From contig WLFD01000008.1 in the NCBI GenBank assembly GCA_009703925.1, positions 1 through 34,728 of the forward strand: a stretch of 34,728 nt of DNA, written 5' to 3'. A program made the translations under genes and the position numbers. Below are positions 7,991 through 15,274 of the stretch, one piece after another. Every line of letters begins with the position of its first letter. Position 1 is the stretch's first letter. The notes beneath the pieces are model-generated. The model searched no databases. It saw only the letters and a program-made list of their open reading frames with translations, and had not been told where the DNA came from. The stretch comes from Actinomycetota bacterium (GTDB lineage Bacteria > Actinomycetota > Acidimicrobiia > Acidimicrobiales > Acidimicrobilacustridaceae).

Positions 7991-8419
7991 TCACGCGTCG
8001 GCGAACACGAAGAGCAGTTCGGTCTCGCACGCCGTCTCGCCACCGACATGTGCACGCCCTGCCCCCTTGCCGGCCCGGGCCGACATGCGACCGAGCGTCA
8101 CCTCGAGCTCGAGCACATCGCCCGGCACGACCTGACGCCGGAAGCGCGATTTCTCGACGCCACCGAACAACGGGAGCTTGCCGGCGAACTTCGCGTCGCT
8201 GAGAACGGCGTAGGCCCCGAGTTGGGCGATCGCCTCGAGCATCAGGACGCCGGGCAGGGTGGGACGACCGGGAAAGTGGCCGGCGAAGAAGTACTCGTCG
8301 CCCGTGAGCCGCCAGAGGCCCCTGGCGCTCTCGCCGATGACGAGGTCGGTGACCTCGTCGAGGAGCAGGAAGGGGGCACGGTGCGGGAGGACATCGGCTG
8401 GTGCAGGGAACGCGCTCAC
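7991..8419 (-). CDS. fabZ: 3-hydroxyacyl-ACP dehydratase
   Basis: FabZ dehydrates 3-hydroxyacyl-ACP to trans-2-enoyl-ACP. The 142-residue hot-dog fold protein has LPHRAPFLLLDEV (11-23), catalytic His48 in AGHFPGRPTLPG and Glu62 in MLEAIAQ, followed by FGGVEKSRFRRQVVPGD. The start is GTG 8419, which overlaps the bcp stop codon (GTGA), so translation is coupled to bcp. It faces the fab operon and supplies the dehydration step missing there. Confidence 0.94.
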   Translation of the reverse strand: MSAFPAPADVLPHRAPFLLLDEVTDLVIGESARGLWRLTGDEYFFAGHFPGRPTLPGVLMLEAIAQLGAYAVLSDAKFAGKLPLFGGVEKSRFRRQVVPGDVLELEVTLGRMSARAGKGAGRAHVGGETACETELLFVFADA

Positions 8420-8880
8420 GACTTGAGGGCCTTCAGGAGATTCGTCGGGGTGTTCTTGGGGCTGACCTTGTACCAGGCCTGCTCCACAATGCCCTTCTCG
8501 TCGATCAGGAACGCCGAGCGCACGATTCCCATGTACTTCTTGCCATACATGCTCTTCTCGCCCCAGACGCCGAATGCATCGGCAACGGCGTGATCCTCGT
8601 CGGAGAGCAAGGTGAATCCGAGCGAGTACGTGTCGTCGAACTTCTTCAGTTTCGGCGGCAGATCGGGGCTGATCCCGACGATCGCGGTCTCACCGATGTC
8701 GCGGGCGATGTCGCGCAGGCCGCAGGACTGGGTCGTGCAACCGGGCGTGTCGGCCTTCGGGTAGAAGTACACGAGTACTTTCCCGCCCTTGAATCCGGAC
8801 AGCTTGACCGGAGTGTCGTTCTGATCGGAGAGGGTGAAGGCGGGGGCCTTGTCACCGGCGTTGAGGATGATGTCGGTCAT
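8416..8880 (-). CDS. bcp: Peroxiredoxin, BCP/PrxQ family
   Basis: This thiol peroxidase reduces hydroperoxides. The 154-residue thioredoxin-fold protein carries the peroxidatic Cys48 in PKADTPGCTTQSC and the resolving Cys53 five residues later, the PrxQ arrangement. The conserved LSDEDHAVADAFGVWGEKSMYGKKYMGIVRSAFLID segment follows. The start is ATG 8880, behind a TAGTTT -10 box spaced six bases away with no Shine-Dalgarno, so the transcript is probably leaderless. It heads the bcp-fabZ-ogt operon. Confidence 0.95.
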   Translation of the reverse strand: MTDIILNAGDKAPAFTLSDQNDTPVKLSGFKGGKVLVYFYPKADTPGCTTQSCGLRDIARDIGETAIVGISPDLPPKLKKFDDTYSLGFTLLSDEDHAVADAFGVWGEKSMYGKKYMGIVRSAFLIDEKGIVEQAWYKVSPKNTPTNLLKALKS

Positions 8881-8886
8881 GGCCCG

Positions 8887-8892
8887 AAACTA
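8887..8892 (-). promoter_or_regulatory. -10 box of a leaderless promoter for bcp-fabZ-ogt
   Basis: TAGTTT, six bases, then ATG 8880. It lies downstream of the hup terminator, so this operon is insulated from hup. Confidence 0.55.
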
Positions 8893-8925
8893 GCGCCCGC
8901 CCGACGTCCGGCGGTCCGGACGCGG

Positions 8926-8955
8926 AACGGGGAAGCGCCGAAGCGCTTCCCCGTT
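8926..8955 (-). terminator. hup terminator with UUCG tetraloop
   Basis: On the minus strand AACGGGGAAGCGC-TTCG-GCGCTTCCCCGTT forms a perfect 13-bp stem capped by the very stable C(UUCG)G tetraloop. It begins 28 bases after the hup stop. There is no T run, which is common for terminators in GC-rich actinobacteria. The UUCG loop exists only in the minus-strand transcript, which supports the assignment to hup. Confidence 0.8.
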
Positions 8956-8983
8956 TCCACAATTCTCGAAAAGTACGAACGAC

Positions 8984-9268
8984 TTACTTGGCACCCTTGG
9001 CTGAAGCCTTGAGCTTCGAACCGGCGGTGACCTTCGCTGCCTTGCTGGCCGGAACCTGGATCGGTTCACCGGTCTGCGGGTTGCGAGCGGTACGGGCCTT
9101 GCGATCGGTCTGCTCGAAGCTGATGAAACCCGGAAGGGTCAGCTTCTCTGTTCCCTTGGCCACAATCTCGTGGCACACGTCTTCGAAGCCCTTGAGGGTC
9201 TTCTCGACGTCGGACTTGGCCTGGCCGGTCCGTTCTGCAATCTCGGCGATGAGTTCGCTCTTGGTCAT
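8984..9268 (-). CDS. hup: HU-family DNA-binding protein
   Basis: This 94-residue nucleoid protein bends and compacts DNA. It has the HU N-terminus MTKSELIAEIAERTG, the GFISFEQTDRKARTARNPQTGEPI beta arm that enters the minor groove, and a lysine/alanine-rich end (SKLKASAKGAK). Unlike mycobacterial HupB it lacks a long C-terminal Lys-rich tail. A strong AGGAGG stands just upstream of ATG 9268, and the 180-bp leader region upstream holds several inverted repeats, so this highly expressed gene appears to have a real 5' leader rather than a leaderless start. Confidence 0.95.
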   Translation of the reverse strand: MTKSELIAEIAERTGQAKSDVEKTLKGFEDVCHEIVAKGTEKLTLPGFISFEQTDRKARTARNPQTGEPIQVPASKAAKVTAGSKLKASAKGAK

Positions 9269-9314
9269 GGAGTCCTCCTGTTGGCCCGGCCTGTACGGCC
9301 CAGCACGGAACGTT

Positions 9315-9333
9315 TCCCGGGCTAATCCCGGGA
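9315..9333 (-). repeat. Inverted repeat in the hup upstream region
   Basis: TCCCGGG-CTAAT-CCCGGGA (plus strand) is a perfect 7-bp inverted repeat 47 bases before the hup start. It could be a leader hairpin or a protein-binding dyad; I cannot tell which. Confidence 0.45.
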
Positions 9334-9354
9334 GATCGTGACGAACTCGGGCAG

Positions 9355-9405
9355 ATCCACCCGATGGAGAAGAGCATCGCGGGGATTCGACCCCGATTGG
9401 TGGAT
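9355..9405 (-). other. Possible three-way-junction RNA in the hup leader
   Basis: A 7-bp outer stem (9355-9361 with 9399-9405) encloses two perfect 5-bp hairpins: 9362-9366 with 9375-9379 (8-nt loop) and 9380-9384 with 9391-9395 (6-nt loop). Three unpaired bases join the second hairpin to the outer stem. The element lies 87 bases upstream of hup on its coding strand. I do not recognise a known RNA family. Whether it is transcribed is unknown. Confidence 0.35.
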
Positions 9406-9420
9406 GGGCCGCGTATTTCC

Positions 9421-9454
9421 TGAAAGTTCATGCATGAGGCTGCATGAACTTTCA
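9421..9454. terminator. 14-bp inverted repeat at the end of glbO (putative terminator)
   Basis: TGAAAGTTCATGCA and its exact complement flank a 6-base loop. The first three bases on the minus strand are the glbO stop codon. Position suggests termination of the long trp transcript, but the stem is AT-rich and no T run follows, so a protein-binding dyad upstream of hup is also possible. Confidence 0.5.
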
Positions 9455-9862
9455 ATCGGTCTCGGCCACATTCACCATGTGGGCGGCGGCCATGGCGAAA
9501 TAGGAGAGCATCCGCGCCTCGTCATCCTCGGAGATCTCACCGGCCTCGAATGCAACCCCGACGGAGATCGCCATGTGACGGAACCAGGCTTCGCGCTCGG
9601 CCTCACCGATTTCGAAACCTGCATGACGCATTCGCAGGCGAGGATGCCCCCGTGTGTCGCCGTAGGTGGTCGGGCCACCCCAGTACTGCACGAGGAAGAG
9701 GGTCAGACGTTCACGGGCACCGTCGATGTCGTCGGCCGGATAGAGCGGACCGAGATACGGATCGACGACAACCGCCGCGTAGAAGCGGTCGACCAGGCGC
9801 TCGAAGAACGCAACTCCGTCGACACGGTCGAAAAGCGGTTGCTCGAGAGGGATCTTGACCAT
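9452..9862 (-). CDS. glbO: Group II truncated haemoglobin
   Basis: This 136-residue 2-on-2 globin binds haem and oxygen or nitric oxide. The proximal His80 lies in the group II signature GHPRLRMRHAGF. Other expected residues are visible: B10 Tyr28 in RFYAAV, CD1 Tyr41 in GPLYP and G8 Trp93 in EREAWFRHM. It starts three bases after the trpA stop, so it is the last gene of the trp run. A link to tryptophan synthesis is not obvious; shared transcription is the only evidence. An inverted repeat overlaps its stop codon. Confidence 0.93.
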   Translation of the reverse strand: MVKIPLEQPLFDRVDGVAFFERLVDRFYAAVVVDPYLGPLYPADDIDGARERLTLFLVQYWGGPTTYGDTRGHPRLRMRHAGFEIGEAEREAWFRHMAISVGVAFEAGEISEDDEARMLSYFAMAAAHMVNVAETD

Positions 9863-9865
9863 GAC

Positions 9866-10696
9866 TCAGCCTGCGTCGAGCGCGGCGCGGATCTCGGCGA
9901 TGAACGCCCCGGCGCCGGAAGCACCGACACCCTCGAGCACACGCCGCATCAGCGCCGAGCCGATGACGACGCCGTCGGCTTCGGCACAGATCTCGACCGC
10001 CTGCTTCGCGTTCGAAATGCCGACACCCACGAGGACCGGCTTGTCCGTGATCGCCTTGAGTCGCTTCGCTATGACGAGCGACGACGATGCGAGTGCATCG
10101 CGCTCCCCCGTCACGCCGAGAAGACCAACGGCGTAGACGAAACCCCGGGAACGGGCCACCACGCGGGGCAACCGTTCATCCGGCGCCGTGGGTGCGGCGA
10201 GCAGAACCGTCTCGACGCCGGCAGCATCTGCCGCTGTGGCCCAGGGGCCGACTTCTTCGAGAGGCAGATCGGGAAGGATCGCAGCGGAGACACCGGCGGC
10301 AGCCAACGATTGCGCGAAACGCTCGTGTCCCATGTGGAACGCAAGGTTGTAATACGTCATGACTGCGATCGGCACGCCTGCATCGATCGTACGGAGCTCG
10401 TCGAAGATCGTGACCGGCGTGGCCCCGGATCGAAGAGCGAGTTCGCTCGCCTCCTGGATCACGGGACCGTCCATCACCGGGTCGGAGAACGGGACACCGA
10501 TCTCGATGGCGTCGGCGCCGGCATCGGCGACGGCCCGAACGATGTCGGCCCAATCGTCACCGAGACCGCCGGTCACATAGGGAACCAGCAACTTGCGACC
10601 TGCGTCCCGACTGGCGCGGAGTGCGGTCTCGAGTGTGCCGTGTTCGGCCGGTGCCTCGGGAATGGCGAGACCTTCGTCGAGCGCTGACAGGCTCAT
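9866..10696 (-). CDS. trpA: Tryptophan synthase alpha chain
   Basis: TrpA cleaves indole-3-glycerol phosphate to indole, which passes to TrpB. The 276-residue TIM barrel has catalytic Glu65 and Asp76 in [16 protein letters not shown], followed by [18 protein letters not shown], the phosphate site in LLGVTGERD and [10 protein letters not shown]. The ATG at 10696 overlaps the trpB stop (ATGA), so the two subunits are translationally coupled. A longer upstream reading in this frame is only a shadow over trpB. Confidence 0.96.
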   Translation of the reverse strand: MSLSALDEGLAIPEAPAEHGTLETALRASRDAGRKLLVPYVTGGLGDDWADIVRAVADAGADAIEIGVPFSDPVMDGPVIQEASELALRSGATPVTIFDELRTIDAGVPIAVMTYYNLAFHMGHERFAQSLAAAGVSAAILPDLPLEEVGPWATAADAAGVETVLLAAPTAPDERLPRVVARSRGFVYAVGLLGVTGERDALASSSLVIAKRLKAITDKPVLVGVGISNAKQAVEICAEADGVVIGSALMRRVLEGVGASGAGAFIAEIRAALDAG

Positions 10697-11850
10697 CCAA
10701 GAATCTCCATCATCTGGCCGACGTCCTTGTCGCCGCGCCCCGACATGTTCAACAGGACCGTCTTGCCGGCGAGCTTGGCCCGATCCCGGCTGATCCAGGC
10801 GAGGGCATGGGCGGGTTCGAGTGCCGGGATGATTCCTTCGGTCCGGCTGAGCAACTGGAACGCCTCGATTACCTCGGCGTCGGTCACCTGCTCGTAGGTC
10901 GCACGACCGATCGAGGCGAGGTGCGAATGCTCGGGTCCGACGCCCGGGTAATCGAGACCGGCCGAGATCGAATGCGCTTCCTGGACCTGACCGAACTCGT
11001 CCTGCATGAGATAGCTCTTCATCCCGTGAACGACGCCGGGCACGCCACGACCGACAGCTGCGCCACCGGCAGGCTCCACGCCCACGAGTTCGGCGTCCGT
11101 GTCGGCGAAGCCGGAGAAGATTCCGATCGCGTTCGATCCGCCACCGACGCAGGCGGTCACGACATCGGGGATCCCGCCGTCGAGCAGCGCCTCGCACTGT
11201 TCGCGGGCTTCGAGCCCGATGACGGTGTGGAACTCGCGCACCATCCACGGATAGGGGTGCGGGCCCATGACCGAGCCGAGGCAGTAATGCGTCGTCTCGA
11301 CCGTCGCGACCCAGTCGCGCATGGCCTCGTTGACTGCATCCTTGAGTGTGCGACTTCCCGACATCGCCGGAACGACCTCCGCCCCGAGGAGACGCATGCG
11401 GAAGACGTTGAGTGCCTGGCGCTCGATGTCGACCTCGCCCATGTAGACCATGCACTCCATACCGAGAAGTGCGGCAACGGTTGCGGAAGCGACTCCGTGC
11501 TGACCGGCACCCGTCTCGGCGACAAGACGCTTCTTGCCCATCCGCCGAGCCAGCAGGCCCTGCCCGAGCACGTTGTTGATCTTGTGGCTGCCCGTGTGGT
11601 TCAGATCTTCCCGCTTGAGCAACACCCGGACGCCGAGTTCGGCCGACAACCGGTGGCATTCCGTCAACGGTGACGGGCGCCCGGCGTAATCGGCCAACAG
11701 ACCGTCGAGTTCCGCCCGGAACAGCGGATCGGCCCAGGCTTCGCGGAATGCTTCTTCGAGTTCCTGACAGGCAGGAACCAGAGTCTCGGGGACGTAACGA
11801 CCACCGAACTCACCGAATCGACCGCTTGATGTAGGCGCTGCAAGAGCCAT
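10693..11850 (-). CDS. trpB: Tryptophan synthase beta chain
   Basis: TrpB condenses indole and serine with pyridoxal phosphate. The 385-residue protein has [13 protein letters not shown] near the start, PLP-binding Lys90 in [25 protein letters not shown], the phosphate-binding GGGSNA and the C-terminal SGRGDKD. The start is ATG 11850, with GAGAGG about 11 bases upstream. Further in-frame sequence upstream lacks family similarity. A TAGCCT near the end of trpF might be an extra promoter. Confidence 0.96.
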   Translation of the reverse strand: MALAAPTSSGRFGEFGGRYVPETLVPACQELEEAFREAWADPLFRAELDGLLADYAGRPSPLTECHRLSAELGVRVLLKREDLNHTGSHKINNVLGQGLLARRMGKKRLVAETGAGQHGVASATVAALLGMECMVYMGEVDIERQALNVFRMRLLGAEVVPAMSGSRTLKDAVNEAMRDWVATVETTHYCLGSVMGPHPYPWMVREFHTVIGLEAREQCEALLDGGIPDVVTACVGGGSNAIGIFSGFADTDAELVGVEPAGGAAVGRGVPGVVHGMKSYLMQDEFGQVQEAHSISAGLDYPGVGPEHSHLASIGRATYEQVTDAEVIEAFQLLSRTEGIIPALEPAHALAWISRDRAKLAGKTVLLNMSGRGDKDVGQMMEILG

Positions 11851-11903
11851 GGAAAAACTGACCTCTCTCCACAGGGAATGCCCGACGACGGGCTTCGCCG
11901 AGG

Positions 11904-12536
11904 CTACGCCGAGCGCGGGTCGGGGGGGAACTCGGAAAGAGCAGTTCTTGCATTGGCGATGAAGCGACGGACCTTGACGGGATCCTTGATCCCCGGCGCG
12001 GACTCGACTCCGCTGGCCACATCGACTCCCCACGGACGAACGGTTTCGATCGCCATGGCGACATTCTCGTGATCAAGACCGCCGGCGAGGATCACCCGGC
12101 GGGATTCGACCAGCGAACCGATGCCGGACCAGTCGAAGGTCTCACCCGATCCGGGAGAGGGCGAATCGAGAAGGATGGCGTCGACGTCGTACTCGTCGAC
12201 CCTGTCGAGGCGCGGATCGTCGACGGTGAACGCCTGAACGAGGAACGGCACACGCCGTCGAAGCAACGCAACGTCGGCGGGCGTCTCCTGTCCGTGGAGT
12301 TGCACCCCGCGCAGACCGGCGAGCTCGACGATCTCGAGGATGCGCCCGGGCAGTTCGTTGCGGAAGACACCCACCGTCACGACATCGGTCGGCAGTTCGA
12401 GCGTGATTGCCCGCAGTGTCTCGGGATCGACCTGCCGTTTCGAAGCGGCGAGAACGAACCCGACCGCGTCGGCTCCCATCGCCACGGCGAACAGGGCATC
12501 TCTGGCATTGGTGATTCCGCAGATCTTCACGTACAT
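11904..12536 (-). CDS. trpF: Phosphoribosylanthranilate isomerase
   Basis: TrpF converts phosphoribosylanthranilate to CdRP. The 210-residue TIM barrel begins MYVKICGIT with catalytic Cys6 and has the general acid Asp124 in [13 protein letters not shown], plus GVQLHG and [11 protein letters not shown]. Many actinobacteria lack trpF and use a dual HisA (PriA), so a separate trpF beside a complete hisA is notable. The start ATG 12536 follows TAGCGT by eight bases, so a leaderless internal promoter is possible inside the trp run. Confidence 0.95.
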   Translation of the reverse strand: MYVKICGITNARDALFAVAMGADAVGFVLAASKRQVDPETLRAITLELPTDVVTVGVFRNELPGRILEIVELAGLRGVQLHGQETPADVALLRRRVPFLVQAFTVDDPRLDRVDEYDVDAILLDSPSPGSGETFDWSGIGSLVESRRVILAGGLDHENVAMAIETVRPWGVDVASGVESAPGIKDPVKVRRFIANARTALSEFPPDPRSA

Positions 12537-12544
12537 CCGCGGGA

Positions 12545-12550
12545 ACGCTA
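12545..12550 (-). promoter_or_regulatory. -10-like box before trpF
   Basis: TAGCGT, eight bases, then ATG 12536, in the 46-bp gap after trpC. Confidence 0.4.
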
Positions 12551-12582
12551 CCGCTGCGGACCTCCGGAATCGGGGAGCGCGC

Positions 12583-13371
12583 TCAGCGGGCCGAACGAAG
12601 TGCCGCCACGCCGGCGAGCGGATCACCGGAAGTGACGAGATGCTCGCCGACGAGAATGGCGTGGTAGCCCGCCCGGGAGAGCACCGCCGCATCGGCGGGA
12701 CCGGTGATACCGGATTCGGCGACCCGCACGACACCATCCGGCATCTGGGGCGCCATCCGAACGGCCCGGGCCGTGTCGACATCGAAGGTGACGAGGTCTC
12801 GCTGATTCACGCCGACAAGGTCGGCTCCGGCGGCGATCGCCCGGGCCAGTTCCTCCTCGTCGTGGATCTCGACGAGCGCATCGAATCCGATGGCGTGGGC
12901 GAGAGCGAGGAATGAACAGAGTTCTTCCTGATCGAGGGCGGCCGCGATCAACAGCACGCAGTCGGCCCCCATGAGGCGGGCGTCGCACACGTCGCGGGCG
13001 CTGACCGTGAAGTCCTTCCTCAGGACCGGTAACGAGCAGGCTTCCCTCGCCGAGCGGAGGTCGTCGACCGATCCTCCGAAGTAGTCGACATCGGTGAGCA
13101 CCGAAAGGCACGCGGCCCCGCCGCTTTCATAACTGGCTGCGAGTTCGGCCGCATCCAGCCCGGGAGCGAGTTCGCCTTTCGAAGGCGACCTGCGTTTGAT
13201 CTCGGCAATGACAGCAACCTCGCCGCCGGCACTGACCAGCTTCAGCGCCTGACGGAAACCGCGCGCCGACGGAACGGACATCGCCCTCTCGACAAGTTCA
13301 TCGAGAGGGCGATCGTCGCGGGCTGCCGTCGCGCGGTGGGCGGCAAGAATTCGGTCGAGATACGTCTTCAG
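12583..13371 (-). CDS. trpC: Indole-3-glycerol phosphate synthase, probable CTG start
   Basis: TrpC closes the indole ring, making indole-3-glycerol phosphate. Family residues are clear: AEIKRRSPSKG, PVLRKDF, LVEIHDEEEL, VGVNQRDL and RVAESGI. The first in-frame ATG (13281) would give only 232 residues and drop the conserved N-terminal helix. The frame continues upstream with TYLDRILAAHRATAARDDRP, which fits that helix. No ATG, GTG or TTG occurs in that stretch. A CTG at 13371 overlaps the stop of the upstream gene (CTGA) and is preceded by GAAGGG at nine bases, giving 262 residues, a normal family length. I therefore propose a CTG start. Confidence 0.93.
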   Translation of the reverse strand: MKTYLDRILAAHRATAARDDRPLDELVERAMSVPSARGFRQALKLVSAGGEVAVIAEIKRRSPSKGELAPGLDAAELAASYESGGAACLSVLTDVDYFGGSVDDLRSAREACSLPVLRKDFTVSARDVCDARLMGADCVLLIAAALDQEELCSFLALAHAIGFDALVEIHDEEELARAIAAGADLVGVNQRDLVTFDVDTARAVRMAPQMPDGVVRVAESGITGPADAAVLSRAGYHAILVGEHLVTSGDPLAGVAALRSAR

Positions 13372-13682
13372 CGCGGAAGACCCTTCGCGTTTGCGGTCGG
13401 TGTTGCCATGACCATCATCGGTGGTTCGGCCATGAGCGGCGTGAGCACACCGAACAGGGCGCCCATCGCTTCGCTGCCACCGTGGATCCCGAGGGCCTCG
13501 CTGTCGCTGTAGAGCTCGAAGATCCAGACGGTGTTCTCGTCGCCCGCATCGAGATGGAACGAGTAAATGAGCGTTCCGCCCTCCGACTCCACCGTCGGGA
13601 GCATCGTCTCGAGAGCGGCGACACCTTCGTCGCGCTTGCCGGGCTGGAACACCATCTTCACGAACAGCGAGGTTTGAGTCAT
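13368..13682 (-). CDS. Antibiotic biosynthesis monooxygenase (ABM)-fold protein
   Basis: This is a 104-residue dimeric alpha/beta-barrel type protein. LFVKMVFQPGKRDEGVAALETMLPTVESEGGTLIYSFHLDAGDENTVWIFELYSD matches the ABM/quinol monooxygenase fold seen in small cofactor-free oxygenases. The substrate is not predictable and catalysis is not certain, because many ABM-fold proteins have other roles. The start is ATG 13682 behind TAGTGT (eight bases); a GTG at 13694 would add four residues. Its stop overlaps the proposed trpC start, so it is translated together with trpC. Confidence 0.8.
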   Translation of the reverse strand: MTQTSLFVKMVFQPGKRDEGVAALETMLPTVESEGGTLIYSFHLDAGDENTVWIFELYSDSEALGIHGGSEAMGALFGVLTPLMAEPPMMVMATPTANAKGLPR

Positions 13683-13690
13683 GGCCGGAG

Positions 13691-13696
13691 ACACTA
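13691..13696 (-). promoter_or_regulatory. -10-like box before the ABM gene and trpC
   Basis: TAGTGT, eight bases, then ATG 13682. It could drive ABM-trpC independently of trpE. Confidence 0.4.
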
Positions 13697-13706
13697 GGCG
13701 ATCAGG

Positions 13707-14267
13707 TCAGGATTCGCGTTCGGATTGCAGGCTCCGGGAGATCGCCACGGCCGGTGCCGCCAGAAATCCGATGATGGCGATCACCACGCCCGCAACACCC
13801 AGGGCCAGGGCAAAACCGATCTGGGCGATTGCCCCGACGATCACCATCGCCAGTCCGATGGCCAGACAGATGGCTGGCGCCATCTGCACCGATCGTTCCA
13901 TCCGGACGGCGTTCGTCGGCGTGTCGTCGAGAAGGGCGGCGTAATCGGTGTCATCGTCGTCGTAGGGAACGAAGTCGTATCGGGCCGGCGCCGGACCGGT
14001 CGGCGCGCTCGGCCCGGAGGTCGAACCGCCGAGGAGCATGTCGTCATAGGCCCGACGCTTCAGCGGATCGCCGAGCACCGTCCAGGCCTGATTGATGCGC
14101 TGCATCTCCCGCTCGTTCTCCTGGCGCTTCGCACTCGTCGCCGTGGTGTGGAAATCGGGATGATGATCCCGCGCCCGTTTGAGATATGCCTTGCGTACGG
14201 CATCCGACGAAGCCGACGGGTCAACGCCGAGCGTCTCGTAATGGGTCGGCGAACCGTGGGTCGCCAC
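13707..14267 (-). CDS. J-domain protein with two C-terminal membrane segments
   Basis: Residues of about 8-80 are a DnaJ domain: HYETLGVDPSASSDAVRKAYLKRARDHHPDFH with the HPD motif that stimulates Hsp70, then INQAWTVLGDPLKRRAYDD. A Pro/Ala/Asp-rich linker (YDFVPYDDDDTDY) leads to two hydrophobic stretches (APAICLAIGLAMVIVGAIA and FALALGVAGVVIAIIGFLA) that look like a transmembrane hairpin. There are no Cys repeats, so it is a type III J-protein that would recruit DnaK to the membrane. The start is GTG 14267, two bases after the ygfZ stop; longer reading runs into ygfZ. Total length is 186 residues. Confidence 0.85.
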   Translation of the reverse strand: MATHGSPTHYETLGVDPSASSDAVRKAYLKRARDHHPDFHTTATSAKRQENEREMQRINQAWTVLGDPLKRRAYDDMLLGGSTSGPSAPTGPAPARYDFVPYDDDDTDYAALLDDTPTNAVRMERSVQMAPAICLAIGLAMVIVGAIAQIGFALALGVAGVVIAIIGFLAAPAVAISRSLQSERES

Positions 14268-14269
14268 GA

Positions 14270-15220
14270 TCAGTGCCCGACCTGCGGATCGACGATGACG
14301 CCCGACACCGGAGTACCGCCGGAGAGGATCAGTACGGTCGATCCGATCTCGGCCGAGCGGGCCACCGGCGCAAGAACCAACGCCGGGTGGGAATCGCCCA
14401 GGCATGGCGCTGCGCTCGTGACCGATCCGATCACCGTGTCACCCTGCCGGATCTCGTCACCCGGCGATGGGCCGTTCCCGACGTCGTAGCCGCCGTTCAT
14501 CTCGATGAGCCGGACCGGGCGCGGCACGTTGCCCCCGCGGCTGTCGATTCGGGCCACGAGTTCCTGACCCGTGTAACAGCCCTTGGTGAAACTGACCGAG
14601 GCCTCGATGGCCCACGCTCCGGCCTCGCCGGGAATGGTTTCGTCCGTCAGTTCGGCCCCGAGAGACGGCACACCGTGCGCGATCCGATGGCGCTCGAGCG
14701 AGGCCGGCGATACCACCGCGTTGTCCACGTATTTCGCCGCCGCACCCTCACCCACGGCGAGCAGGATGTCCGAGCCGGCCACACCGGGACCAACCGGGGA
14801 GCCGCGGAGAACACCGGGGTGATCATCCGTCCCGAATTTCGGCGTCAGCGGATCCCAGCGATTGCACACGAGGGCCCACGTCTGAGGCTCACCGATCGTT
14901 GCGTCGGTTCGCAGGAGGAATCGACGCAGTCGGGCAAGAAGCACCTCGCCGAAACCGGGCTCCACCTCGAGGCGGAAATCGTCGTCGGCAAGGCGGTGCA
15001 CCCGAAGCCAGGCGCTCACCTTTCCGTTCGGCTGGAGAATGAACGACCATGCACTCGGGCCGGACATCGCCATCACGTCCTGGCTCAGCTGCCCCTGGAG
15101 GTAGCGGCCGGCATCGGGCCCCTGCACGGAGATGACCTCGCGACCGACGATCGCTCCCGCACCTGTTCCGTTCAGGGCATCGAACCCGTCGCGGATCTCG
15201 TCAATCGTCCAAACAGTCAT
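14270..15220 (-). CDS. ygfZ: Folate-binding YgfZ/GcvT-like protein
   Basis: The 316-residue protein belongs to the YgfZ branch of the GcvT aminomethyltransferase family, which in other bacteria uses folate to help maintain iron-sulfur enzymes. The diagnostic KGCYTGQE motif is present, preceded by GRYLQGQLSQDV near the N-terminus and followed by the C-terminal barrel (GSVTSAAPCLGDSHPALVLAPVAR). The start is ATG 15220; a degenerate -10 (GACACT, 15232-15227) lies six bases upstream. It sits between trpE and the J-protein gene. The annotation is by family. Confidence 0.92.
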   Translation of the reverse strand: MTVWTIDEIRDGFDALNGTGAGAIVGREVISVQGPDAGRYLQGQLSQDVMAMSGPSAWSFILQPNGKVSAWLRVHRLADDDFRLEVEPGFGEVLLARLRRFLLRTDATIGEPQTWALVCNRWDPLTPKFGTDDHPGVLRGSPVGPGVAGSDILLAVGEGAAAKYVDNAVVSPASLERHRIAHGVPSLGAELTDETIPGEAGAWAIEASVSFTKGCYTGQELVARIDSRGGNVPRPVRLIEMNGGYDVGNGPSPGDEIRQGDTVIGSVTSAAPCLGDSHPALVLAPVARSAEIGSTVLILSGGTPVSGVIVDPQVGH

Positions 15221-15274
15221 GGCCCAAGTGTCGCAGCATGAGGAGCCGATTGCACCAGCAGCCCGCCGAACCGC

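Noticed and set aside
9380-9395. T-arm-like hairpin CGGGG-ATTCGA-CCCCG as a tRNA remnant
   Set aside because: The loop has six bases instead of seven, there is no D or anticodon arm in place, and three bases separate it from the outer stem. It fits better as part of a junction RNA.
10697-11659. Long N-terminal extension of the trpA frame
   Set aside because: It overlaps trpB entirely; the ATG at 10696 is coupled to the trpB stop.
11851-12033. N-terminal extension of trpB
   Set aside because: The extra residues are not family-like and run into trpF; ATG 11850 has a ribosome binding site.
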